Source: MGBC131033 sp910585655
Lineage (GTDB): Bacteria > Bacillota > Clostridia > Lachnospirales > Lachnospiraceae
Assembly: GCA_949502025.1 (NCBI GenBank)
Contig: CATBCG010000041.1
Coordinates: 39,564 to 103,563 of the forward strand
DNA: 64,000 bases
Reading direction: 5' to 3'
Shown: positions 25,414-34,651 of the stretch, in pieces
Position numbering within the stretch: the first letter of the stretch is position 1
Layout: the number at the start of each line of letters is the position of its first letter
Notes under the pieces: generated by a model
Told to the model about the DNA's origin: nothing
Databases searched by the model: none
Seen by the model: only the letters and a program-made list of their open reading frames with translations
Translations under genes and position numbers: made by a program

Positions 25414-26613
25414 CTATTCCAGATCCAGATCTTCGATAGAAGGAATATCCTCGGTAAATGTTTCTTCTCCTAATTCGTTGATCGTAGTTTTTCCGGCTTT
25501 TCCGTATTGATATAGCTGATCCAAAAATTCGATAGCCGCACGGATTTTGGTACGAAGCAGGTAGCCGCCGGACTGAGTAGATTCTACTAGGGAAGAAATC
25601 GAGACATTGGGCGTCCAGCCATAAGCTCTGCCGTGGAAATCCTGTATTTTCGATAAAATCTCGCTGATTTCTTCCTTGGTCAATGGAAGAAGTTGCGGCG
25701 CTTTTATCAAAAGCTCCAGTACGGTTCTGGCTGGCTCTGGTTCCATCGGGTAAATAGCAGCCAGATTTTCGTATTCATGCTTGCCCTCAATTACATCCTC
25801 CGTATAAGAGGCGCTCAGAGCGAACATAGAGAAGGTTGCCTCCGGGCAAAGATCAGGAAGCAGAAACTGTGCCATATTCCGGTAAGCATTTAAGCGTGCC
25901 TTTTTGCCAAGGCGTCCCATCAGTTCCGTTTCGTCTATTAAAATCACCCAGCCCTGGTAGCCAAGCTGGGTAAACAGGTGGCTCATAAAGGAAAAATAAT
26001 CGCTGCAATGCTTTGTTTTTGTAAAGTTCTGGTTGTATTTCACAGTCTGGTTAAAAATCCGGCGGTAAATCTTTTTTAATGGGGCGTTGGCGATGAAATC
26101 TCCCTCCAAATCGGCCTGAAGTAGAAATTTTTCGTCGGAATCTTCTGTATTCAAGTAAGAACGGAACAGATAATATAACTTATCCGTTTCTAAATGCTTG
26201 GCGGCAAATAGCTGCATTTCATTGGCTACCGGGCTGTTAGCAGAAAGCTTTTGAAGCTCCTGCAAGAAACCTGGCTGCTCTCGTTTCGGCAGGTAGGTAT
26301 TCTGGATGAGCTTTTGATAGACGAGATAAAGCTTATCCATCGGAGTTTCCTTACTAAGCGATAAATAAGAAACGACCATATTGTCGGAATGGGCGAGGTT
26401 AAAAACGGTATTTAGAAGGTGCGTTTTTCCTTCGCCATATTTTCCACTGATCACCATACCACTTGAATGTCGTTCGTCGCAGACCATTTTCAGTCGGGAG
26501 GAAATTTCCTTCATGATTTTTGGACGTGCTTCGGAAAAATACTGCCCGACAGCACGAGAAGGTACGCCGGAGCGCAGCGCCTCAATGATGTGCCTGGCTT
26601 CGATATCATACAT
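25414..26613 (-). CDS. BrxD-like (DUF2791) P-loop ATPase
   Basis: A 399-aa cytoplasmic ATPase. The N-terminal ARHIIEALRSGVPSRAVG is the signature of the BREX ATP-binding protein family (BrxD, DUF2791). Walker A GKYGEGKT is at residues 57-64 and Walker B VILIDETE at about 225, with FSMFALSASYTED as a sensor-1 region. The C-terminal tail is acidic. It overlaps the upstream ATPase gene by 8 bases, implying coupling. No BREX methylase, PglZ or BrxL is present. It probably works with the second ATPase and the divergent helicase. Confidence 0.82.
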   Translation of the reverse strand: MYDIEARHIIEALRSGVPSRAVGQYFSEARPKIMKEISSRLKMVCDERHSSGMVISGKYGEGKTHLLNTVFNLAHSDNMVVSYLSLSKETPMDKLYLVYQKLIQNTYLPKREQPGFLQELQKLSANSPVANEMQLFAAKHLETDKLYYLFRSYLNTEDSDEKFLLQADLEGDFIANAPLKKIYRRIFNQTVKYNQNFTKTKHCSDYFSFMSHLFTQLGYQGWVILIDETELMGRLGKKARLNAYRNMAQFLLPDLCPEATFSMFALSASYTEDVIEGKHEYENLAAIYPMEPEPARTVLELLIKAPQLLPLTKEEISEILSKIQDFHGRAYGWTPNVSISSLVESTQSGGYLLRTKIRAAIEFLDQLYQYGKAGKTTINELGEETFTEDIPSIEDLDLE

Positions 26614-27847
26614 GCTCGTTCACCTCCTGAATTGCCATCTGAATTAACTGAGGAATACCAATCGCACTGGTACGCGCCTGCTCGGCGATATCTCTGGCAG
26701 TCTGTTCACTAAGCGGTCTGACTGGTATATTTTTCTGCAGATTCGCCAGGCTTTCGGAAATGGAGATGATCACGTCCGTCGTATATTCCTGTGCCGCCAG
26801 ACGATCCAAGTCTACCATATCGGCAAAACGGTTGAAATGCTCTCCGACGATTTCATTTTGTATCCGCATCCAAAGTGCCTGATAAGACTTTAAGCCTGCA
26901 TTTTCGTTGTCCATCAGCTCCCGGTCAAAGGCATAGGCAAACATGATATGCTTCATGCTGTCGATATCATCAATCAGTTGACGGATACTCTCGTACGTAT
27001 CCTCCCGCTTCATTTTCGTATAATGCACTGGCTCCAGACCGGAACGGCTGGTGAGGATTTCCAGATCATCAATGATGATAAACAGACCAGGATAGCCCGC
27101 CATTCGCACTACTTCAGAAAGTGAACGAAGCATATGTCTGGCATTGTATTTGGTGATGCGGCTAGGGTAAAAGTCCATAGCCCGCAGCTGAGAAAGCTTA
27201 ATTGTGCGGTCGCCTTCTAACCAGGCCAAAAGCAGCTCCCGGTTCTGCTCCTCCAGCACCGGATAGCCCAAAATACTTCCGGTCAGCATACTGCAGGCTA
27301 GGGCGAAATTGTTGTCTAACATCGGATTTTCTAAAAATATCTGCCGCAGCTGGGAACGGATTTCCCGCTTGGTAAGAGCATCTCCTAAATCATTTTGGGA
27401 TAAGTAGTCAATAAACTTCATCCCTTCCGGGATTTCCTCCGGTTCAAAGCCCATTTCCTGTATCAGATGGCGGCTTACTGCCTCTAAGCAGTCCAAAATA
27501 TCGCACTGATGAAAAATCTCTACATAAAGCTCCTTGAAATCGTGCATCCATACATTTTTAGCAGAAAACTGTACCACTTTGTACTGCTCCTGCCGGGCAA
27601 TTGAGGCCATCAGCCGTAAAAAATGTGTCTTTCCACTTCCCTGCCGCCCGGTGACAAATTTGATTTTGCTGCCGCCGTCCCGGATATATTCCTGAAAATA
27701 TTTTTCCTTCCAGAAATCTGCCAAAAACTGAATTCCACAAGTAAGCCGCTCTGCAGAAAGAATGCTGTAAGGATCCGGTCTGTCTGGTGAACCTGGAAAT
27801 TCCGTGCCTCCTGCGAATTTTGTATTTCCTGTAAACTCTGTATTCAT
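26606..27847 (-). CDS. second P-loop ATPase of the BREX-like locus
   Basis: A 413-aa ATPase, clearly different from its neighbour. A 30-residue Gly/Thr-rich N terminus precedes the P-loop GRQGSGKT (67-74). Walker B LFIIIDDLEIL is at about 250, and MFAYAFDRELMDNENAGLKSYQALWMRI follows where a sensor region is expected. Overall layout, length and Walker spacing match DUF2791-type ATPases, though the family N-terminal signature is weaker. The C terminus has a helical segment ending QEVNEHV. GAGG lies 9 bases before the ATG. Two ATPases may form a hetero-oligomer. Confidence 0.75.
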   Translation of the reverse strand: MNTEFTGNTKFAGGTEFPGSPDRPDPYSILSAERLTCGIQFLADFWKEKYFQEYIRDGGSKIKFVTGRQGSGKTHFLRLMASIARQEQYKVVQFSAKNVWMHDFKELYVEIFHQCDILDCLEAVSRHLIQEMGFEPEEIPEGMKFIDYLSQNDLGDALTKREIRSQLRQIFLENPMLDNNFALACSMLTGSILGYPVLEEQNRELLLAWLEGDRTIKLSQLRAMDFYPSRITKYNARHMLRSLSEVVRMAGYPGLFIIIDDLEILTSRSGLEPVHYTKMKREDTYESIRQLIDDIDSMKHIMFAYAFDRELMDNENAGLKSYQALWMRIQNEIVGEHFNRFADMVDLDRLAAQEYTTDVIISISESLANLQKNIPVRPLSEQTARDIAEQARTSAIGIPQLIQMAIQEVNEHV

Positions 27848-27967
27848 CGTAATACCTCATTGTTCTCCCGTACTCTTTGGTCAGGAATTCATACCATTGT
27901 GTCCTGCATTAGATACCTTCCCTGATATCTGTTACAATGCTCTTTTTTAACAGCTCCTTACTCTGTG

Positions 27968-28747
27968 TTACTCTGAATCGTCCCGGTAAAAGCGGATCGT
28001 AGCCAAAAACTCCTCCTGCCCGTCTGCCTTGAGGATACGGATGGTCTTTTTCCCCTCTCTGGTTGGACCGAACTGGAACTTGGTTCCGTTTTTCGTTTCA
28101 TTTGTCCCGTCGATATAAAGCCTGGCCAAATCAAAGGCAAAGCTCTGCTGGTCGTAATCCTTACGGAAACGGCTCATTGGTGTCAGGAATTTATACAGAT
28201 TTAATAAGTAAATATCTGAACCTGGCTGGCGTTTCAGCTTTAGTACTGCCAAATCGTAAGCCTCATTCAACTCACTGGCAAAGCTCTGTGGATTAAAGGA
28301 TGCCTTGTTCAGCTTCTCCTGTCCCTTTTTCACCGTCTCCACCAGGCTTTGCGGTCTCATACATTGTACCTTCTTCCGATCCAGGTACACATCCTGATTT
28401 TCCGCGTCCAGTCGAACGCGGTACGGAAACATCTCATAAATTGGGAACTCCCCGCGGACATCCACGCCCTTTTCCACACAGGTATCTAACATCTGTTGAG
28501 CAAACTCCCCGGACTCAAAATAGGCTTTGGAATCAAAGCCCTCCGCCGTCGTGCGGATTTCTTCGATAGATGCAGAAAGAGAAGCAGCAGCCTCTGCCAT
28601 CGCAGCCAGATCCTTGACGAGATTTTTTACGTCGCCGCCTGCCGATTCCTTTCCTACTGCCTTAAATAGCTTCTGCAAGGAAGCCAGACACTCCTTTAAC
28701 GACTTTTCCTGCGGCTGCAGGACTTGATAAAATTCTTCATAATTCAT
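27968..28747 (-). CDS. unrecognised protein of the BREX-like locus
   Basis: A 259-aa cytoplasmic protein started at the ATG at 28747, where GAGGAAAAGC lies upstream; upstream codons run into a low-complexity stretch without a site. Residues about 1-85 are predicted helical or coiled coil (SLKECLASLQKLFKAVG, AAMAEAAASLSASIEEI). From about 100 the domain contains FPIYEMFPYRVRLDAENQDVYLDRKKVQ, and later FQFGPTREGKKTIRILKADGQEEFLATIRFYRD. I do not recognise the fold. It is transcribed first in the minus-strand group, 120 bases before the ATPase pair, and divergently from the helicase. It could be an adaptor or DNA-binding subunit. Confidence 0.7.
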   Translation of the reverse strand: MNYEEFYQVLQPQEKSLKECLASLQKLFKAVGKESAGGDVKNLVKDLAAMAEAAASLSASIEEIRTTAEGFDSKAYFESGEFAQQMLDTCVEKGVDVRGEFPIYEMFPYRVRLDAENQDVYLDRKKVQCMRPQSLVETVKKGQEKLNKASFNPQSFASELNEAYDLAVLKLKRQPGSDIYLLNLYKFLTPMSRFRKDYDQQSFAFDLARLYIDGTNETKNGTKFQFGPTREGKKTIRILKADGQEEFLATIRFYRDDSE

Positions 28748-28934
28748 ATGCTTTTCCTCGGATTCTATATTTTTTTCCAGTATATCGGAATAGAAGAGGA
28801 TTTTCAATAAAGAAATGGAGAAAAAACGAAAAATTTTGTCAAAGGCGGTAGCGGAACGAGGTGAAATGTAGTAAAATGGAGGGAAAGCACTACCAAATCG
28901 AACGATATCCATGTGGTATTGAGAGGAGGCAGAT
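28748..28934. promoter_or_regulatory. divergent control region of the BREX-like locus
   Basis: This 187-base region separates the minus-strand three-gene group from the plus-strand helicase gene. It must hold promoters for both. TTGTCA at 28836-28841 faces the helicase but no well-spaced -10 was found, so no exact promoter is claimed. Confidence 0.35.
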
Positions 28935-30632
28935 ATGAAGCAGACTCTTTACCCCTGGCAGGAGGAGTGTCTTTCCCGCTGGATGGCAAACCGCGGCAGG
29001 GGGATGGTGCAGGCCGTCACCGGCTCCGGGAAAACCCGTCTGGCACTGGAAGCTGCTGCCCGGTTAGAGGAGGCGCTTGGCCAGGAGCTTTTTGTAAAAA
29101 TCGTCGTTCCGACCGGAAGCCTGCTACGTCAGTGGAACCAGGCGCTGCGGGAATTTTTAGAGCAGAAGGAAACAGAAACCAGCCAAGTGGAAAGGCAGCA
29201 AATAAAAAATCTCCAAACGGGGAATCATCAAACAAGAAATCTTTTAATGGAAATCGGCTTGCGTGGCGGCGGCTACAAAACACCTGCTGTAACCGAATCA
29301 GCAGCATCTGAAAAAAACGCAAGTTCCCAGACAGCCCGCACCCGAAGCCGGAAATATATGATTTATGTCGTGAATTCCGCCCGTTACGAGCTGGCAAGAC
29401 AGATTCTTTGGGAGCTGCGAAACGGCGAGGCGGTTTTGCTGATTGCAGACGAATGTCATCATTACGCCAGCGGACAGAATCAGTTGATTTTTGAGTTTCT
29501 GCCTTACCTGAGTTCCTGTCCGGGGCAGTTTTTCTCTCTGGGGCTTTCGGCCACGCTTCCCTCCGGAGAGGATCGGCGTTATCTGGCTTCTGTTCTGGGC
29601 GCGAAAATTTATCAGTACGGAATGACGGAGGCCGCCTTCCAGCGCACCATCTGTCACTATGACTGTTATCATATCGGGCTGTTTTTCCAAGAGGAGGAAC
29701 GGGAGCAGTATGAGGAAATGACCGGACGGCTGCTGTATCTGGATTATCAGTTGAAAAAGCTGCATCCAGAACTCAAATATTTGACAGGAAAGGAACGTTT
29801 TGAAACTCTGCGAATGCTGACAGCGAACCAAAATCCCAGGCTGGCGGAGACGGCTGCACAATATATGATGCTTTCATACAAAAGGAAAAGTCTGGTCTGT
29901 CAGGCATCCAGCCGGATTGCCTGTGCCTGTGAGCTGATTGAGCGTCTGGATCCGCAGGAGCGGATTCTTATTTTCGGGGAGCGGATCGAGCAGGCAGAGG
30001 AACTGTATCAGCGTTTGCAGGAACAATATCCGGGGCGAGTGGGACGGTATCATTCTAAAATGGGACCACAGGCGAACAAAAATGCACTGGAACGCTTTCG
30101 GATGGGAGAACTGCGGATTTTGATTGCCTGCAAGGGGATGGACGAGGGCGTGGATATCCCGGAAGTCTCGGTCGGAATTATTTTATCAGGAACCTCTGCG
30201 CAGCGGCAGCGCACTCAACGCCTGGGGCGGATTGTACGGAAGCAGGAGGGAAAGGAGCGTGCTTCGCTTTATTATCTGCATATGACAGAAAGCTCGGAGG
30301 ATAGCTGTTTTCTGCCGGAAGTCGGACGTGAGAAGGGAAAAAACGCCGGGAATCGGATATTCGAGCTGGAATACCAGGCTTCCTCCGGTCGGTTTGCCCA
30401 TCCGGCTTATGACAGGGCGGCAAAGCTGGTGTTAAATCATAGCAGACGCAAGGGGATGAGTGAGGAAGAAATCAAAGAAATACAGCGGTGCCTAAGCCTT
30501 GGCTGTGTGCGGGCGGATTGGTTGTTGACCCGGGCAGAATTGGAGAAAAATATTCGGGAAGCAGCAGGTATGGCAGAAAGAAATTATTGGATTTGTATGA
30601 AGCGGGTAGGGATAGAAGGAGAAACGTTATGA
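28935..30632 (+). CDS. XPB/RAD25-like DEAD/DEAH superfamily 2 helicase
   Basis: A 565-aa helicase. Motif I TGSGKT is at residues 29-34 after a Q-motif-like LYPWQEECL, motif II DECHH at 172-176, motif III SAT at 205-207, and motif VI QRLGRIVRKQEG in the second RecA domain, with GMDEGVDIPEV before it. Residues about 78-140 form a polar Gln/Thr/Ser/Lys-rich insertion absent from usual helicases. No nuclease domain is seen. The stop overlaps the start of a GNAT gene by 4 bases. Divergent from the ATPase pair, it is likely the DNA-translocating part of the same system. Confidence 0.88.
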   Translation: MKQTLYPWQEECLSRWMANRGRGMVQAVTGSGKTRLALEAAARLEEALGQELFVKIVVPTGSLLRQWNQALREFLEQKETETSQVERQQIKNLQTGNHQTRNLLMEIGLRGGGYKTPAVTESAASEKNASSQTARTRSRKYMIYVVNSARYELARQILWELRNGEAVLLIADECHHYASGQNQLIFEFLPYLSSCPGQFFSLGLSATLPSGEDRRYLASVLGAKIYQYGMTEAAFQRTICHYDCYHIGLFFQEEEREQYEEMTGRLLYLDYQLKKLHPELKYLTGKERFETLRMLTANQNPRLAETAAQYMMLSYKRKSLVCQASSRIACACELIERLDPQERILIFGERIEQAEELYQRLQEQYPGRVGRYHSKMGPQANKNALERFRMGELRILIACKGMDEGVDIPEVSVGIILSGTSAQRQRTQRLGRIVRKQEGKERASLYYLHMTESSEDSCFLPEVGREKGKNAGNRIFELEYQASSGRFAHPAYDRAAKLVLNHSRRKGMSEEEIKEIQRCLSLGCVRADWLLTRAELEKNIREAAGMAERNYWICMKRVGIEGETL

Positions 30633-31105
30633 TAGTAAGGAAATTTTTAAAGGAAGACATCGAAGACGTATTTCGTGTTCAACAGGTATCCTATAAGCCG
30701 TTGTTTGAACGATACCAGGATACGGAAACCAACCCTTATATGGAAAGTAAGGAAGTGGTTTTAGAAAAATATACAAAGGTCGGAACACAGGGCTATGTTT
30801 TTATAGAAGATAATCGTATTGTCGGCGCGGTAAGAATTATAAGATACGAAGAGTGTTGTAAGATAGCGGCACTTGCCGTTCTGCCGGAATATCAGAATCA
30901 AGGAATTGCCCAGGCGGCGTTAAAGGAAATCGAAAAACTGCACAGCGACTGCAAATGCTGGATATTGGATACACTGCTGGAGGAAAAAGGGAATTGCTAT
31001 CTTTATGAAAAATTAGGCTATGTACGGGTAGGGGAGCCAAGGCGAATCAATGAGCGGTTGACGTTAATTGATTATAGAAAAGAAGTAGGCGGCGTGGAAA
31101 TTTAG
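30629..31105 (+). CDS. GNAT family N-acetyltransferase
   Basis: A 158-aa acetyltransferase of the Gcn5 fold. The acetyl-CoA pyrophosphate-binding motif appears as LAVLPEYQNQGIAQAALKEIE, with the variant Q-x-Q-G-I-A in place of the usual Q/R-x-x-G-x-G/A loop. The C-terminal beta strand YLYEKLGYVRVGE is typical. Its ATG overlaps the helicase stop in the arrangement ATGA, so translation depends on the helicase mRNA. The substrate is unknown; coupling leaves open an auxiliary role in the helicase locus. Confidence 0.82.
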   Translation: MIVRKFLKEDIEDVFRVQQVSYKPLFERYQDTETNPYMESKEVVLEKYTKVGTQGYVFIEDNRIVGAVRIIRYEECCKIAALAVLPEYQNQGIAQAALKEIEKLHSDCKCWILDTLLEEKGNCYLYEKLGYVRVGEPRRINERLTLIDYRKEVGGVEI

Positions 31106-31172
31106 ACTGCCCCCGGGTTGCTATTTTAAAAAGAAATTTATGTTCTGGGAATACGAATTTGAAAAATCAGGT

Positions 31173-31197
31173 AAAGTCCTGATAAAATCAGACTTTT
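31173..31197 (+). terminator. possible terminator after the GNAT gene
   Basis: AAAGTCCTGAT (31173-31183) pairs with ATCAGACTTT (31188-31197) with one bulge; CTTTTCTT follows. Weak T-run. Confidence 0.4.
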
Positions 31198-31343
31198 CTT
31201 CTGCTTTCAAAAAATAAATCTTCCCAGAAAATATTGATTCTTTCCCTTTTGTATCGTCTGGTTTATGATAATCTTGCGATGGCAGAGGAGTTTGCTTCCT
31301 TCTGCCGGGACAGAGAACAAACCTAACAAGGAGGAAAAGAAAC

Positions 31344-33047
31344 GTGAAAAAGGAAAAGAAAAAGAGCAGGCAGCTGTGCCTGTTATTGTGTCTGATGTTG
31401 ACGGTCAGCATGGTATTGGCAGGCTGTGGAAAGAGGGAAAACTCCGGAAAAGATGATTCTCAGAAAACGCCGTCTACTACAGACGGGGCAAAGGAGGATA
31501 CTCCGGATCAGGGTAATGCGGAAGATGCTGCAATAACAGGAGAGCCGGAACCGCTTACACTTCCTTTAACAGAGGAAAAGAAAGAGCTTTCTGTATGGCG
31601 TACTTACTCGAATCAATTCGTAGAAGATTTAAATGATTTACCATCTATCCAGAAAATAGAGGAACGGACAAACATCCATATAAATTGGACAACCGTTGGT
31701 CAGGGGGAAGCTTCTGAAAAATTTGGTTTACTGCTGGCATCCGGTAATTTACCAGATATGATGTGGGGTGGAACCTACACAGGAGGAAATCAAAAGGGAA
31801 TTGATGATGGGATGTTTTTAGATTGTGATGAACTTGTAAAACAGTATATGCCTAATTACTATGCCTTAGTAACGGCAAATGATACAATTCGGAAAAAAGT
31901 GACAGCCAGTGATGGGAAATTCCATTTTGTAAAAACCGTATTTGGGAATAATCAGATGTTTGCTGCAGAAGAACCAGCTTGGAATGGCTTGGCAATCCGT
32001 AAAGATTGGCTGGATGATTTAAGTTTGGAAGTTCCGGTTACAATTGAGGATTGGCATAAGACATTAGTAGCATTTCATGATGAAAAAGGAGCAGAATCTC
32101 CTCTTTCTATTGGACAGTATGGCTATACAATAATGGAACCCTTTTTAACTGCTTATGGCGTAGCGAGTGAGTTTTATAAAAAATCAGACGGTACAATCGG
32201 TTTCGGACCATTGGAAGAAGGATATAAACAATGGGTAGAATTGTTCCGGGAGTGGTATGCAGAAGGTTTGATTGATCAAAATTTTGTTACAGTAGGATGG
32301 GGTGGGGCGTTCAATGCTCCGGACGAATATATTTATAATGATAAAACAGGAGCATTTAATGTAACTTGGAGTTATCTGGCTGACGGATATTATGAGAATG
32401 GAAAATATCCGAATAATTCTATTGAAGTAGTTGCAGTTGAAAATCCGGTTCTTAAAGACGGGGATATTCCAAAAGTATTTTATACTCCAAATATTACAGC
32501 CGGGGATACGATTATATCAGCGAATTGCAAGGATCCGATTTTGGCAGTAAAGTGGTTAGACTATCTCTATTCTAAAGAGGCAATGGAATATAACTATTAT
32601 GGAATAGAGGGAGAAACCTATACAACCGATGGAAATGGAACTTATGAATTTACCGATTTGATTTTAAATAATCCAGACGGCTATACTTCAAAAGATGCGC
32701 TTTCTCTGTACTCTGTTGCTTCGTCAGGAATTGGATTTTATAATTGGGAATATCTGAACATTCTGTATCCGAATTTAGAGCCAAAACTGGCTGGAAAAAT
32801 GCTTTGGAGCGGACAGAATCGGGACATGTGTTTAGATTTAGATGATATGACCTATGAAGAGCAGGTAGAATTTAATTCGATTTATACAGATATTCAGACA
32901 TTGGTACAGGAAAATACAGTGAAGTTTATCATTGGAGCGGATTCAATGGGCAATTATGATAGTTTTGTACAGTCCATTTATGACTATGGTATCGAAAGAT
33001 GCCTAGCTATTCGTCAGGCACAGGCAGACCGCTACTCATCCCGCTAG
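31344..33047 (+). CDS. extracellular sugar-type substrate-binding lipoprotein
   Basis: A 567-aa lipoprotein. A basic N terminus and hydrophobic stretch lead to the lipobox LAGC with Cys at residue 28, and a polar linker follows. The body has the LplA-like family pattern used by carbohydrate ABC importers: NIHINWTTVGQGEASEKFGLLLASGNLPDMMWGG, RKDWLDDL, EWYAEGLIDQNF and KWLDYLYSKEAMEYNYYGIEGETY. It starts at GTG with AAGGAGG 7 bases upstream. No permease or ATPase gene accompanies it, which is unusual. A nearby esterase and membrane AraC regulator suggest an esterified glycan substrate. Confidence 0.88.
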   Translation: MKKEKKKSRQLCLLLCLMLTVSMVLAGCGKRENSGKDDSQKTPSTTDGAKEDTPDQGNAEDAAITGEPEPLTLPLTEEKKELSVWRTYSNQFVEDLNDLPSIQKIEERTNIHINWTTVGQGEASEKFGLLLASGNLPDMMWGGTYTGGNQKGIDDGMFLDCDELVKQYMPNYYALVTANDTIRKKVTASDGKFHFVKTVFGNNQMFAAEEPAWNGLAIRKDWLDDLSLEVPVTIEDWHKTLVAFHDEKGAESPLSIGQYGYTIMEPFLTAYGVASEFYKKSDGTIGFGPLEEGYKQWVELFREWYAEGLIDQNFVTVGWGGAFNAPDEYIYNDKTGAFNVTWSYLADGYYENGKYPNNSIEVVAVENPVLKDGDIPKVFYTPNITAGDTIISANCKDPILAVKWLDYLYSKEAMEYNYYGIEGETYTTDGNGTYEFTDLILNNPDGYTSKDALSLYSVASSGIGFYNWEYLNILYPNLEPKLAGKMLWSGQNRDMCLDLDDMTYEEQVEFNSIYTDIQTLVQENTVKFIIGADSMGNYDSFVQSIYDYGIERCLAIRQAQADRYSSR

Positions 33048-33090
33048 TATTGGGGAAATGTGCGGAACTAGAAATAGGAGAAAGAAAAAG

Positions 33091-34491
33091 ATGGGATTAT
33101 ATCAGGTAACGACCAAAAAGGGGAAGTTGGAGGGTATTGATAAAGGAGATTATGCCGTTTTTAAAGGGATCCCTTATGCCAAATCTCCGACAGGCGATTT
33201 ACGCTTCCGACCGCCACAGGAAACAGAAGCCTGGGAGGGAGTGAGAAAGGCGCAGGAATTTTCGCCAAAATGTACCCAACGCGCTAAAAGCAGTAGTTTT
33301 TATGAAAAGGAATTTTATTCTGAACCACAATATCAAGTTCCAATGTCAGAGGATTGCCTGTATCTGAATATTTGGACTCCGGCACCTTCTTCGATCGCAC
33401 CACCACTATATCCAGTGGCGGTATGGATTCATGGCGGCGCCTTTTCCAGTGGTTATAGTTCTGCGATAAGCTTTGATGGGGAGGCATACTGCAAACGGGG
33501 CGTACTTCTTGTCACAATCAATTACCGACTGGGTATGTGGGGCTTTTTGACGCTGCCGGAATTGGCAGAGGAAAACGGGGACGGTACATGTGGGAATGTT
33601 GGCTTACTGGATCAGATTGCTGCTATCAGGTGGGTCAGGGAAAACATTGCTGCCTTTGGTGGAGATCCGGAAAACATCACAGTATTTGGGCAATCGGCAG
33701 GGAGTATGAGTATTTCCGTGCTAAGCTGTGCTGAAGAGACAAAGGGCTTGTACCAGCATGCGATTTTACAGAGCGGAGGCGGGTATGAAGCAGGCTTTTT
33801 AAGTCATTGTCTCTCCTGGCAGGAGGCTGCCGCTAAAAATGAAGCTTATTTTCGACAGTTTTACCCGGATGGTTCCTTGCTAGAGCAGTTGCGAAGCCTT
33901 CCTGCGGAGAAGCTGCAGCATCAGCAAGAGGAGACAATGCAAAGGGTTATGGAAAAAGCCGGGGGAAAGGGCTGGCCGGAGATGCCGTTTGTATTTTCTG
34001 TGGTCAAAGACGGAAGATTGTTAAAGGGCGGACTGGACGAGTCGATTGCCGCTGGGCGGCTTCATCCGATTGATTATATAATCGGTTCAAATTCCCATGA
34101 TATGGGCTGTGATCCGGCGCGGATACCGGATACGGAAACCGTGATGTATCAAAGTATTATCAAATGGAGCAAACTTTGCTATTCTCTTCGTACCGGACAT
34201 TGTTACAACTACTTTTTTGCCAGAAAGCCATTGGGGGATGAAGCAGGAGCTTTTCATTCCTGTGAGCTTTGGTATATGTTCGGGACGTTGGATCGGAGCT
34301 GGAGACCAAAGGAAGAAGCAGATTACCGGGTATCGGAGGAAATGCTTTGCTGTTGGACTAACTTTATGAAAACAGGAAATCCATCCGGCAGAATGGCGAA
34401 CGGGGCAATAACATCGTTATCAGAGGATAGCAAAGAGATAGAATGGCCGGAATTTACAAAAGAACATCCTTATGTACATACCTTTTTATAA
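33091..34491 (+). CDS. type B carboxylesterase
   Basis: A 466-aa alpha/beta hydrolase. The nucleophile elbow reads GQSAGS (FGQSAGSMS), the oxyanion region is WIHGGAFSSG, and the family signature EDCLYLNIWTP is present. The catalytic His is probably in GAFHSCELWYMFG near the C terminus. No signal peptide is seen, so it is cytoplasmic and would act on imported esters. The ATG at 33091 has TAGGAG upstream; it starts 43 bases after the binding-protein gene. Confidence 0.9.
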   Translation: MGLYQVTTKKGKLEGIDKGDYAVFKGIPYAKSPTGDLRFRPPQETEAWEGVRKAQEFSPKCTQRAKSSSFYEKEFYSEPQYQVPMSEDCLYLNIWTPAPSSIAPPLYPVAVWIHGGAFSSGYSSAISFDGEAYCKRGVLLVTINYRLGMWGFLTLPELAEENGDGTCGNVGLLDQIAAIRWVRENIAAFGGDPENITVFGQSAGSMSISVLSCAEETKGLYQHAILQSGGGYEAGFLSHCLSWQEAAAKNEAYFRQFYPDGSLLEQLRSLPAEKLQHQQEETMQRVMEKAGGKGWPEMPFVFSVVKDGRLLKGGLDESIAAGRLHPIDYIIGSNSHDMGCDPARIPDTETVMYQSIIKWSKLCYSLRTGHCYNYFFARKPLGDEAGAFHSCELWYMFGTLDRSWRPKEEADYRVSEEMLCCWTNFMKTGNPSGRMANGAITSLSEDSKEIEWPEFTKEHPYVHTFL

Positions 34492-34651
34492 AAGGGAAGG
34501 CTGTCAGAACGGATTGTTACAAAGAAAAACGGAGGTGCAGGGTACGTTTCGTATCCTGTACTTTTGTGCGTTGCATGCACAGAGTCTCCGAAAGAAACAC
34601 GTTCCAAAGGCTCTGTAAAATTAGGTCATAAGAAAAAAGGGGGCTGTAACT

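Noticed and set aside
25414..30632. A full BREX system
   Set aside because: No PglX methylase, PglZ phosphatase, BrxL or PglW/PglY gene is present within the window; only ATPase and helicase relationships can be supported.
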